In this document: in pieces, positions 1 through 8,465 of the stretch
Layout of the letters: each line of letters begins with the position of its first letter
How positions within the stretch are numbered: position 1 is the first letter of the stretch
Assembly (NCBI GenBank): GCA_008704415.1
Contig: VXIS01000529.1
Location: 1-20,380, forward strand
Origin: Sphaerosporella brunnea
Taxonomy: Eukaryota; Ascomycota; Pezizomycetes; Pezizales; Pyronemataceae
Direction: 5' to 3'
DNA length: 20,380 nt
Notes under the pieces: generated by a model
Seen by the model: only the letters and a program-made list of their open reading frames with translations
The model's database searches: none
What the model was told of the DNA's origin: nothing
Program-made: the position numbers and the translations under genes

Positions 1-193
1 AACTATGGTGACTAGAACCGAGCCGTCACCACCGTTTGGCGACTCACCCCACAATGACAAAAACTGACGTTTCAACCTGAATTTTCGTCAAAAAACGCGA
101 CAAAAAAAAAACAGGTCCAAGCTATTTTTTTGTGAGTTTTCGCACGATTCCCAGCCTGTCCATCATCCACCACAACACCGCCCGCTCGTCATT

Positions 194-243
194 CACCACA
201 ATACCGCCACCCTTCATCCACCACAATACCGCCACCCTTCATC
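194..243 (+). repeat. 25-bp direct repeat, two copies, in the transposase leader
   Basis: A 25-bp unit starting CACCACAATACCGCC is present twice in a row at 194-218 and 219-243. A third, diverged partial unit lies just upstream. It sits about 80 bp before the transposase ATG, at the place where the right copy carries a different 18-bp repeat. Confidence 0.8.
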
Positions 244-325
244 CACCACCAAAATTACGTACAATTCAACGCCGTTACGCCCGCACTGTCAACCCGACGC
301 TCGTCCAGTCCACCACCAAAAAAAA

Positions 326-1582
326 ATGTCGTCGCTTTTGAATACACGCTTTCTCCGTCAGATGGCTGTCGCAGCCGCACAGGAAGTGGCTTGGATGTAC
401 AATAAAGATCCATGTCGTACCTCCAAGCTGACGGGAGCGGAGTATATTAAAGAACTACGGAATGGCCATCAAAGACGCGCGTATGAGGTGTTTTGAATGC
501 CGATCAATATATTTGAAGACCTTTGCACTTGGCTACGTGAAAATACCATGTTAGAAGATGCAACTGGTGATTCCAACTTCACTGTGGAGGAGGAAGTGGG
601 AATCTTTCTGTATATTGTGGGAAGGGGAGCATCAAGCCGCGATGCATAAGAACGATTTCAACATAGTGGAGAGACGATAATCCGGTAAGCAATTGTATGT
701 CAAGTGTTGAAGATAATGAACTAACCTCATACTTGTAGTCACTTTCACCGAGTGCTAAATGCCTTACTGAAGCTCTACAAAGTTGAGGTCTCATTGTACC
801 CAAAAGGAGGCCTTGAGCTACCGAAACGTCACCGCATCAACCCTCGATTTTTTCCGTTCTTCGAAAACGCATTAGGAGCGGTGGACGGAACACACATATC
901 ATCGATGGTTCCAGAGAAGGAGGAGGATCCGTATCGCAATCGAAAAGGCTACCTATCGCAAAACGTAATGGCAGTCTGTAACTTCGATATGTACTTCCTG
1001 TACGTTTTACCAGGATATGAAGGCTCTGCGGCAGATGGAACAGTATACCGGGAGGCGTTTGACTGGAAATTTGAAGTACCAGAGGGTAAATATTACCTTG
1101 CAGATGCAGGATACGCTCTGCAAAAGACATTGCTCGTGCCGTTTCGAGGGGTTCGATATCACTTGCGGGAACAAGCCTTATCAAAGTTACAACCTGCAAA
1201 CGCAGAGGAGCTGTTTAATCTTCGTCATTCGCAGATGAGAAACGTCATAGAAAGAATCTTTGGCGTACTTAAACACCGCTTCCAAATCCTCGCAAAGCCG
1301 CTTCAATATTCGCTTGACAATCAAGCCAAGATTATATACGCTGTGACCGCCTTGCACAATTTTATTCGACGACGTATGGGTGGTCAAGAGGACAAATACT
1401 ATCACGAAGCCGACAAGGAAAGAAACTAGCAAGCGGAATGCCGAGAGCAGGCACCTCGACAGCGTATTCGGACGGCCAACAGCACTCGAGCCGACGAGGG
1501 TGCAGACAGCAAGAGTTGGCGAAATGGTATTGCGGAGGCAATGTGGAAGCAGCGGGAAAGCTACAAGACATCAAGGCAATAA
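326..1582 (+). pseudogene. Harbinger DDE transposase, left copy, with three in-frame stops
   Basis: This is a DDE_Tnp_4-type transposase of about 400 codons, the enzyme that excises and inserts the element in the nucleus. Exon 1 is 326-684, a 54-bp intron lies at 685-738, and exon 2 is 739-1582. The catalytic triad is visible: D169 in AVDGTH, D242 in LADAGY and E291 in NVIERIFG. The N-terminal part (about residues 1-119) is the helical region usual before the DDE core. In-frame stops occur at 494-496 (TGA), 647-649 (TAA) and 1427-1429 (TAG). Beyond the last stop the frame stays open through a conserved tail containing IAEAMWKQ to TAA at 1580-1582, so that stop is premature too. The right copy has CGC where the first stop lies and CAA where the second lies, so these two look like C-to-T damage. 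The copy is inactive as it stands. Confidence 0.85.
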
Positions 1583-1625
1583 GGGTTAACAATGTAAATA
1601 CTAGTATACAATGTGGACACGCCTC

Positions 1626-1795
1626 CTACTTAGAACTGCTACGGGATAGCATCGCCGCTTCAATCATCTCCTTGATCCAGTAATCGCGGTCATCTGTTGC
1701 CAACGAGACAAAGATGCGCGCATTTTTGTCATCGCCCAATATATTGGCGGCCACATAGCGTTCCTGCTGCGAAAGTATCATAATAGGTTTCTCCA
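1626..1795 (-). pseudogene. 3' remnant of a second Harbinger ORF (candidate Myb/SANT-like accessory protein), left copy
   Basis: On the minus strand an open frame runs from the palindrome spacer into the left arm and stops at TAG (1626-1628). It encodes about 55 residues with protein-like composition: QQERYVAANILGDD, then ARIFVSL, then DRDYWIKEMIEAAML. It converges on the transposase gene with about 45 bp between the two stop codons. Autonomous PIF/Harbinger elements usually carry a second gene for a Myb/SANT-like DNA-binding protein, and the C-terminal tails of such proteins often look like this. The upstream part is missing because the element is truncated at the junction. The identity is inferred from position and composition; no DNA-binding motif remains. 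Confidence 0.5.
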
Positions 1796-1937
1796 CAGGA
1801 ACGCTATGTGGCCGCCAATATATTGGGCGATGACAAAAATGGCGCGCATCTTTGTCTCGTTGGCAACAGATGACCGCGATTACTGGATCAAGGAGATGAT
1901 TGAAGCGGCGATGCTATCCCGTAGCAGTTCTAAGTAG
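1796..1937 (+). pseudogene. 3' remnant of the same second Harbinger ORF, right copy, frameshifted
   Basis: This is the mirror copy of the minus-strand remnant in the left arm. It runs outward from the spacer to TAG at 1935-1937. One extra G near 1846 shifts the frame relative to the left copy, so only the two parts on either side can be read. It adds no new sequence beyond the left copy. Confidence 0.45.
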
Positions 1938-1980
1938 GAGGCGTGTCCACATTGTATACTAGTATTTACATTGTTAACCC

Positions 1981-3247
1981 TTATTGCCTTGATGTCTTGT
2001 AGCTTTCCCGCTGCTTCCACATTGCCTCCGCAATACCATTCCACCAGCTCTTGACTGTCTGCACCCTCGGCGGCCTCGAGTGCTGTTGGCCCGTCCGAAT
2101 ACGCTGTCGAGGTGCCTGTTCTTGGCAGTTTCGCTTGCTAGCTTCTTTCTTTGTCGGCTTCAGTGATAGTATTTGTCCTCTTGACCACCCATACGTCGTT
2201 GAATAAAATTGTGCAAGGCAGGTCAAAGCGTATACGATTTGACTGATTGTCAAGTGAATATTGAAGCGGCTTTGCGAGGATCTGGAAGCGGTGTTTAATG
2301 GACGCCAAAGATTCTCTCTATCAAGTTTCTCATCTGGGAATGACGAAGGATTGAACAGCTCCTCTACGTTTCCTAGGTTGTAGCTTTGATCAAGGTCTGT
2401 TTCCGCAAGTGATATCGAACCCCTCGAAACGGCACGAGCAATGTCTTTTGCAGAGCAGTATCCTGCATCTGCCGAGGTAATATTTACCCTCTGGTACTTC
2501 GAAGTTCCAGTCAAACACTTCTTGGTACACTGTTCCATCTGCTGCGGAGCCTTCATATCCGGGTAAAACGTACAGGAAGTACATATCGAAGTTACAGGCT
2601 GCCATTACATTTTGCGACAGGTAGCCTTTTCAATTGCGATACGGATCCTCCTCCTTCTCCGGAACTGTGGATGATATGTGTGTCCCATCTACTGCTCCCA
2701 ATGCGTTTTCGAAGAACGGAAAGAAGCAGGGGTTTGTACGGTAACTTTTCAGTAGCTCTAGGCCTTCTTTTGGGTACAATGATACCTCAACTTTGTAGAG
2801 CTTTAGCAAGGCATTCAGTACTTGGTCGAAGTTACTACAAGCATAAGGTCAGTTCATCATCTTTTACGCTTAACATACAATTGCATACCGGGTTATCGTC
2901 TCTCCACTATGTGGAGAACGTTTTTGTGCATCGCGGCTTGATGCCCCCCTTCCAACAATGTACAGAAAAGTCCCCACTTCCTCCTCCACGGTGAAGTTGG
3001 AATCACCAGTCGCATCTTTTAGGGGGGTGTTTTGACGTAGCCAAGTGCAGAGGTCTTCAAATATATTGAGTGGCATGCGAAAGACCTCATACGTGCGCCT
3101 TTGATGGCCATTCCGCAGTTCTTTAATATACTCCGCTCCCGTCAGCTTGGAGGTGCGACATGGCTCTTTGTTGTACATCGAAGCCACTTCTTGTGCGGCT
3201 GCTACAGCCATCAGATGGGAAAAGCGCGTGTCCAAAAGCGATGACAT
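1981..3247 (-). pseudogene. Harbinger DDE transposase, right copy, frameshifted
   Basis: This is the homologue of the left transposase on the minus strand. The start is ATG at 3247-3245, beginning MSSLLDTRF. Exon 1 is 3247-2889, a 54-bp intron lies at 2888-2835, and exon 2 starts at 2834. Exon 1 is intact here, unlike the left copy. In exon 2 a TGA at 2632-2630 replaces an arginine codon that is CGA in the left copy. After that, several single-base indels (for example around LADAGY, and again near the third catalytic region) break the frame. The C-terminal tail IAEAMWKQ is readable up to the stop near 1981. The first catalytic Asp (AVDGTH) is present; the region of the second is frameshifted. 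It is non-functional. Confidence 0.82.
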
Positions 3248-3270
3248 TTTTTCCTTGGAGGTGGATTGAG

Positions 3271-3345
3271 TGGTGGTGGATGGGCGGGTGGTGGTGGAGG
3301 GGCAGGTGGTGGTGGACGGGCGGGTGGTGGTGGATGGATGGGTGA
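3271..3345. repeat. 18-bp minisatellite in the right transposase leader
   Basis: About four units of an 18-bp G-rich repeat (GGTGGTGGTGGATGGGCG and variants) lie just upstream of the minus-strand transposase start. They would read as Pro-Ser-Thr-Thr-Thr-Arg repeats if translated, which explains the artificial long N-terminus of that open frame. The left copy has a different 25-bp repeat in the same place. Confidence 0.75.
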
Positions 3346-3379
3346 ATGGTGCACAGGCGGGTGGATGGTGGACGGGGCT

Positions 3380-3587
3380 GGAAATCGTGCGAAAACTCAC
3401 AAAAAAGTAGCTCTGAGCTACTTTTTTTTTTCGAGTTTTTGGACAATAATCAACGTCCAATCGTTGATTCTTGAAATGGCCAAGAGGGTTGCCAAACGGG
3501 GTGGCGAGCGGCAATTTTTCGAATCGGCGATCAACGAAAAACCATGACTAATTGCTATCGATTTTCGGACAGCCAAACGGGGCCTTA
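3380..3587. repeat. Right outer end of the Harbinger composite
   Basis: This is the terminal ~205 bp of the right element, ending GCCAAACGGGGCC followed by TTA. It contains the internal hairpin around AGTAGCTCTGAGCTACTT and a run of T. It is a direct repeat of 3799-4005. Confidence 0.8.
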
Positions 3588-3798
3588 GCTAAAGGATACC
3601 GCACTCTCAGCGTTAACCCAAGATATAAGGAAAAGGCTCATAGCGGGGATGCCTCAAAGGGTTAGCTGGGCGGTAGTGGGATCAGTGGCTGGGCAGAAGC
3701 CGTAGCAGTTGCAGTGTCGTAAAGGCTTCACTCTATATATATATACTTTACCGTAGTTGAAGTGTAGGGTTGTCTGTGACAGTCGGGCAGGTTAGGAT

Positions 3799-4005
3799 GG
3801 GAATTGCGCAAAAACTCACAAAAAAGTAGCTCCGAGCTACTTTTTTTTTTCAAGTTTTTGGACAATAATCAATGTCCAATTGTTGATTCTTGAGATGGCC
3901 AAGAGGGTTGCCAAACGGGGTGTCAAGCAGCGATTTTTCAAATTGGCGATTGACGAAAAATCGCGACTAATTCCATTGATTTTCGGGCAGCCAAACGGGG
4001 CCTTA
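3799..4005. mobile_element. Second copy of the Harbinger end (solo terminal fragment)
   Basis: A ~205-bp direct repeat of 3380-3587, ending in the same GCCAAACGGGGCC-TTA. It starts abruptly at 3799 with no opposite terminus, so it is a truncated element or a duplicated end. By eye the two ends differ at about twenty transitions and only one or two transversions. The 211 bp between them (3588-3798) carry a short TA repeat and nothing I recognise. Confidence 0.75.
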
Positions 4006-5161
4006 TTGATCCTGTAATAAAATCTTTTCCTGTTTCCTTTAATGTCTTTTTGTTTCTTATACAGTCTCTTGTACCTCGCACATTGCCATAGCCAAAAGGC
4101 TACATGCCGGATCGATATATAAATAAATCATGATGGGTCGCCATGTCCGGCGTTCCTGTCGCATCCGTTAGTTACCTTGCTGATAGTCTGCATTTCACCT
4201 CCTCTCATCAAATTTGGGCACTCCAACCCGCCGTTACTGTGGCCACCTTGGTGCGCGATTTTTAACAGAACCTCTCTATCATTACCGTCGTCAATCCGGC
4301 CGAGATCAGGTGCTCTTATCAGTAGACAGTAGATGCTGCACCGTTAACCAGGCACGACATGCAAAAGCTGTACCGCTCGCTGATTTGACTCGATTGGTTT
4401 CTCCATGTAAATCGCTGAACAATCAACTCCATCCCGAGAACGCGCTCGCCCAGAGAGCCCAAGTAACACAACCGTGAAGCCCAAGGCTGTTGTCTTGTTC
4501 CGCCAGCGAATGCGCGATTCCTTGGCCCCGAAAAGGAGAGCGTTGGTGCCGAACGCCCATCCCGCGGGAATTGAAAAGCTTGTTTTCCCGCTAACGGGGG
4601 TCCGGATCCACAGGTCCCCCAGCAGCATTTTAGATGCGCCCCCATCTTCCAGCGGTGAGCGGCATAATGCGCGTCGATGAAAAAAAAAAAAAAGAAGGGT
4701 CGCCGCTAGGCCTGCATGTGGGCGTTCCTGTCCCGTCAATGTTACAACCGCAAAATCTCCGGACAAAACTCGGCGACGTCAGCATGCGTTTCAGCTCTGT
4801 TTCGGCGAGAAGCTGCTGCTCGACTCCGCCGGAACCGTTGCGTACTCTCGACCACGTTATCCAGCGATTCTCCGTGCATGCTTTATTTCGGCTCTGCCTC
4901 TCCACCACGACAGGCATGATCGCCCAAAGCTTCCGCTTTAGTGAGGGGCCCGGCCACCCAAGCATGCGCAATCTATGCCCCCAGAAGAGAACCCATCCCG
5001 GGGACTAGATCCCAACTCGCCCTTTTTACCTCCACGCTCTTAATGATATCTGTCGCTGTGAAGCATTCACATCCACCCGGAACTGCTGCAGCTTGATTCG
5101 TCTCCTACGTCCATAGTACCCCGGATCGCCAAATCCTGACCCAATCCGCCAACTACGTCAC
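4006..5161. other. Intergenic region upstream of the sphingoid base kinase
   Basis: I see no supportable gene. Open frames on both strands (longest about 140 codons, 4344-4766 minus) lack recognisable motifs and overlap each other. There is a 13-A run at about 4680. The last part presumably holds the kinase promoter. Confidence 0.6.
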
Positions 5162-6959
5162 ATGTTGTCGACCGAGCCCCTGGTGGGCAATGCAGACCCG
5201 TTCTCGCCCGCCGAACCGTCGCCGCTCACCGCTGAGCCCTTCCGCATGTCCGATGGAACCACATTGGCCCTTTCGAAGAAGCTCTTGCTGAGCATTACGC
5301 CCAATGAGCTACATATCCATGGTGGAGCTTGCATGTGTGGATTTATTCAGCGAGGTCCAGGTTCTGACGTGCTGCCCAGATGACAAGACAAACAAGTCCA
5401 AGCTCCGCTCATGCTGCGGACTCTGGGCGGGTAGTCCTCCTCCGAAAACACCAGGCCGCCGTCGAGACGGAAAACGCTGACATGCCGCAGCCGCCGCAAA
5501 GCCTCTAATTATACCCCTCTACAACGTACTCTACGCCGAGGTTGGCGAATCGACTCTCACTATCAAATTCGCGACAAAGGTCTCCCGGACTACTGTTAAA
5601 CCAAGTAGTCTTAGCTACCCCTACGAACCTGCCCACCATACCGTTATCGAGGAATGGTCCACAAGGCTATTGAATGCCGCCTATGGTGGTGGGTACCCCC
5701 CTATCGGGCTGGTTGTCCGAGGGAGCGAGAGTATGCTGACGGATACAGAGTCCCAGGTACGAAAACGTTTCAAGGTCATTATCAACCCGTTCGGTGGCCG
5801 CGGATCTGCAGCTACAATATTCGACAAGTCATGTCGACCTCTTCTCTACGCAGCGAACTGCAGTTTAGATGTGCAAATCACCGAGCACTCTGGGCATGCT
5901 ATCGAGATCGCGGAAAACCTTGACATCGACGCTTTCGATGCTATCTTATGCTGCTCTGGAGATGGAGTTCCACATGAGGTTTTCAACGGATTGGCCAAGA
6001 GACCAGACGGAATGCGGGCCTTGAAAACTATGGCTGTTTGCCAACTTCCTGGTGGCTCTGGCAATGGCATGTGCTGGAATCTTACGGGAACTGGGGATGC
6101 GTCCGCTGCGACATTGTCGATCATTAAGTCCATACGGAAACCATTGGATTTGATTTCTATCACACAAGGAGACAACCGCCTACTCTCGTTCCTTTCTCAG
6201 TCATTTGGAATCATTGCGGAACTAGACTTGGGGACTGAAGACTTACGGTGGATGGGCAGCGCGCGGTTTACGTATGGCCTCCTTCAACGTGTATGGAAAC
6301 GGACTGTATATCCATGCGATATTGCAGTGAAGGTGGCTATCGACAGCAAGGATTCGATCCGAGAACATTATCGGCAGCGCGGAAGCAAAGAGGATGCTAT
6401 CGAGTACGACTACCACAAGGGCCTTCCCGAGTTGAAGTACGGCGACATCAACTCCGAGCTTCCAGAAGATTGGCAATTGGTGCACCGTCCCAATATGGGC
6501 AACTTCTACGCCGGAAACGTGCGTATTTCACCTCAGGTAATTGCTTGGAGACGGTTACTTACAGCTCATACAGATGGCTTGGATGTCTGCCGGCGTCAAC
6601 TTCTTCCCAGCGTCACTCCCCAACGACGGCATGTTTGATCTGATCTGTGTGGACGCAACAGTCAGTCGATTTCAAATCATGAAGATGTTACTTTTAGTTG
6701 AGACTGGAAAGCATTTTGACTTACCGCACGTGAGTGGCACGAGTTTGAGGCGAGGAGCGGCTCTTACTTACCTTTGTAGGTGTCATATCGCAAAGTCTTG
6801 AGCTACAGAATTATACCCCACAAGCGGCCTGGCGTGGAGAAAGAGTATATCAGCGTAGACGGAGAGCAGATTCCCTTTGGCCCTTTCCAAGCAGAGGTGC
6901 ACCACGGTTTGGGAACTGTTTTGGCCAAGGGCCATGTGTATGAAGCACCTGGTGTCTAA
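5162..6959 (+). CDS. LCB4: Sphingoid long-chain base kinase (sphingosine kinase family, DAGK catalytic domain)
   Basis: It transfers phosphate from ATP to sphingoid bases, making long-chain base phosphates in sphingolipid turnover and signalling at membranes. Predicted exons are 5162-5321, 5380-5430, 5491-6536, 6574-6729 and 6780-6959, giving 530 residues. Visible motifs are nucleotide-binding NPFGGRG at 169-175, catalytic SGDGVPHEVFNG from 226, PGGSGN at 257-262, and the family's C-terminal features NFYAGN, NFFPASLPNDG and VDGE. The N-terminal region contains CCGL and IPLYNVLYAE, as in fungal relatives. Introns 1 and 2 were placed from CTGAC branch points and frame; donor GTGGAG of intron 1 is weak. 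Intron 3 (6537-6573) is only 37 bp, but skipping it breaks the frame. The length is close to that of fungal relatives. No defect was seen, so it is probably functional. Confidence 0.9.
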
Positions 6960-7467
6960 GGAATGTTGGGTTCTGGAGCTGTTCTTTGTTTGTTTGATAC
7001 GGCGTCTGCTTGTAATGCAAGATGGAATATACTGTTTTCTAGGTTCTAAACGGAATCTGCACTTTCCAAAAAGAGCTAGAGGACTCAGAGCAATCAGCAC
7101 ACGAGTTTCTCCCCTGTTAAATACCCTCGTCTAAAAGTAAATCAACCGCGCCGTCCTGTCCCACCTCAAAAAGTTACGTGTCAACGCCTACACAGACAGG
7201 ATAGCTCTAAACTCAGCCTAGCGACAACGGATCCTCGCTAAAGGAAGCTTCTAGAGGATTTGCACCTGATACTCCCAACTAGGAATGGTTCACAATGTTG
7301 TGAAACAACACTGACGGACTAAAATGCTGGCAATTCACCCAATCCATCACTGAAAGACCCATTTTTCAGCAGAACAGGATCTTCACATGCGCAGTACCTG
7401 ATTGGTAAAAAAGGAGATGGCTTGTAGACCCTCCCAGACACCAAACAAGCTATTTACCTCCAAAAAA
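6960..7467. other. Intergenic region after the kinase gene
   Basis: This holds the 3' untranslated region of the kinase gene and unassigned DNA. No gene, RNA or repeat could be supported. Confidence 0.55.
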
Positions 7468-7868
7468 CACGTGAAAAAGTGCATCCTTTGTGGCAACCAC
7501 AAGCAAAAAATGAAAAATAATTGAGTATAGAAAAAAATTACTGACCAGTGATAATGATGACTTGGCGTGAGATGACACGTGTCAAATTTTTGAATTGCAA
7601 TTCGTAGTGATCGAGTGACTTGTGTTGACTAAAATTTTTGTATGATATATCTTTACACGGGAATGGAATACAAGATGGAGACTGAGATGGCCGTTTACAA
7701 AACACATCGCAGAGTGCTTTGACACGTGAATTCTTAATGATCGTCTTATTTCGGCCATGAAATATTACTCCATTCATTGGATCTGTTTTGCGAATGAGAT
7801 CACATGACTTTGAGTTAGGGCTTTCATTTTGCGGTCACATGATCTGCAGTGAATCACTTCTACACGTG
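7468..7868. promoter_or_regulatory. Cluster of E-box motifs upstream of the H3K9 methyltransferase gene
   Basis: Four CACGTG hexamers (7468, 7576, 7723, 7863) and two TCACATGA-type sites (CACATG at 7801 and 7836) lie within 400 bp. CACGTG is the core bound by bHLH factors such as the Cbf1 and SREBP-like families in fungi. The last site is about 35 bp before a TATA box, so it belongs to the downstream gene's promoter. Which factor binds is unknown. Confidence 0.55.
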
Positions 7869-7902
7869 TAACTTCCTTGTTCGCACTAGCCTCCCCGAAA
7901 AC

Positions 7903-7910
7903 TATAAAAG
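7903..7910 (+). promoter_or_regulatory. TATA box of the H3K9 methyltransferase gene
   Basis: TATAAAAG is followed by a long C/T-rich leader (about 7915-8125), the usual context of a fungal core promoter. It lies about 560 bp before the start codon, leaving room for a long, probably spliced, 5' untranslated region. Confidence 0.55.
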
Positions 7911-8128
7911 GCGACCACTTTCCATCTCTCAACATCCTTTCCCTCCTCCTACACTTCTTACCATCCACCACCTTATCTGCCACCCATCTACCTCATCACC
8001 ACCACCACATCAACCTTTCATCACTACTCTTTTCCGACTTCATCACCATACGACGTCAACCACTATCAACTATCTTCACTCTTTCTTACGATCTTTCCCA
8101 TTTGCATTAGCACAGCCTTCTTTACCTG

Positions 8129-8453
8129 GTATGTACTCCTGATGAAAAGAACTTGATTTAATCTCAGTTTGGAGGAGTTGGAACTTTGAAATCATCAAGC
8201 CCCATCACTTTTTCTGTTGCATCACCATCATTCTAGTTGCCTCAAGGTAACTCAGAGGCGTCTCCTGCAGCTGTTCCCTGCATGCCTGTCGCTTTTGCTT
8301 GCTACCATGTTGTTTACCCTCACTTTTACCACTCTTCCTATGTGTTGTCCACTCTCGCTTTTTTTTTACCCTCTCTGGCGCTTTTCATTTCTCATCTTTC
8401 TCATTTATTTGCTCCTTTCTATTTGATTTTGTGCTCACTATGTTTACTGATAG
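8129..8453 (+). other. Probable introns in the 5' leader of the H3K9 methyltransferase gene
   Basis: Two candidate introns lie between the TATA box and the ATG. One is 8129-8167 (GTATGT..CTCAG, only 39 bp). The other is 8247-8453 (GTAACT..TTACTGATAG, pyrimidine-rich throughout). Neither interrupts coding sequence, so there is no frame test; they rest on splice-site appearance only. Confidence 0.35.
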
Positions 8454-8465
8454 ATAGGTTGCATC

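Larger units (their letters stand above)
1523..2040. repeat. Near-perfect palindrome at the element junction (244/245-bp arms, 29-nt spacer)
   Basis: The left arm 1523-1766 and right arm 1796-2040 are reverse complements with, by eye, one difference: an extra G in the right arm at the GGCGCGC run near 1846. The spacer is 1767-1795. Just outside the arms, from about 1522 and 2041, substitutions and indels become frequent at once. The arms cover the last ~20 codons of the transposase reading frame, the short region after it and the end of a converging second reading frame. Confidence 0.9.
1..3587. mobile_element. Composite of two tail-to-tail PIF/Harbinger elements forming a large inverted repeat
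   Basis: Two copies of one Harbinger-type DNA transposon face each other: a plus-strand transposase gene on the left and a minus-strand homologue on the right. They join at a palindrome centred near 1781. The right outer end finishes with a terminal sequence reading (outside-in) GGCCCCGTTTGGC, flanked by TTA at 3585-3587, which fits the 3-bp TTA/TAA target of PIF/Harbinger elements. The matching left outer terminus is cut off by the window edge, since position 1 already lies inside the element. No copy of this terminus is seen at the centre, so each element lacks its own inner end and the pair may behave as one fold-back unit. The transposase leaders carry different short tandem repeats in the two copies, so they had diverged before or after joining. 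Family assignment rests on the transposase motifs and the terminus. Confidence 0.85.

Noticed and set aside
2870..3514. Long N-terminal extension of the right transposase (Pro-Ser-Thr repeats)
   Set aside because: The extension is the translated leader minisatellite; the left copy and the family support the start at 3247.
4344..4766. 140-codon minus-strand open frame upstream of the kinase gene
   Set aside because: No recognisable motif, overlapped by other frames on both strands, and includes a translated homopolymer (FFFF).
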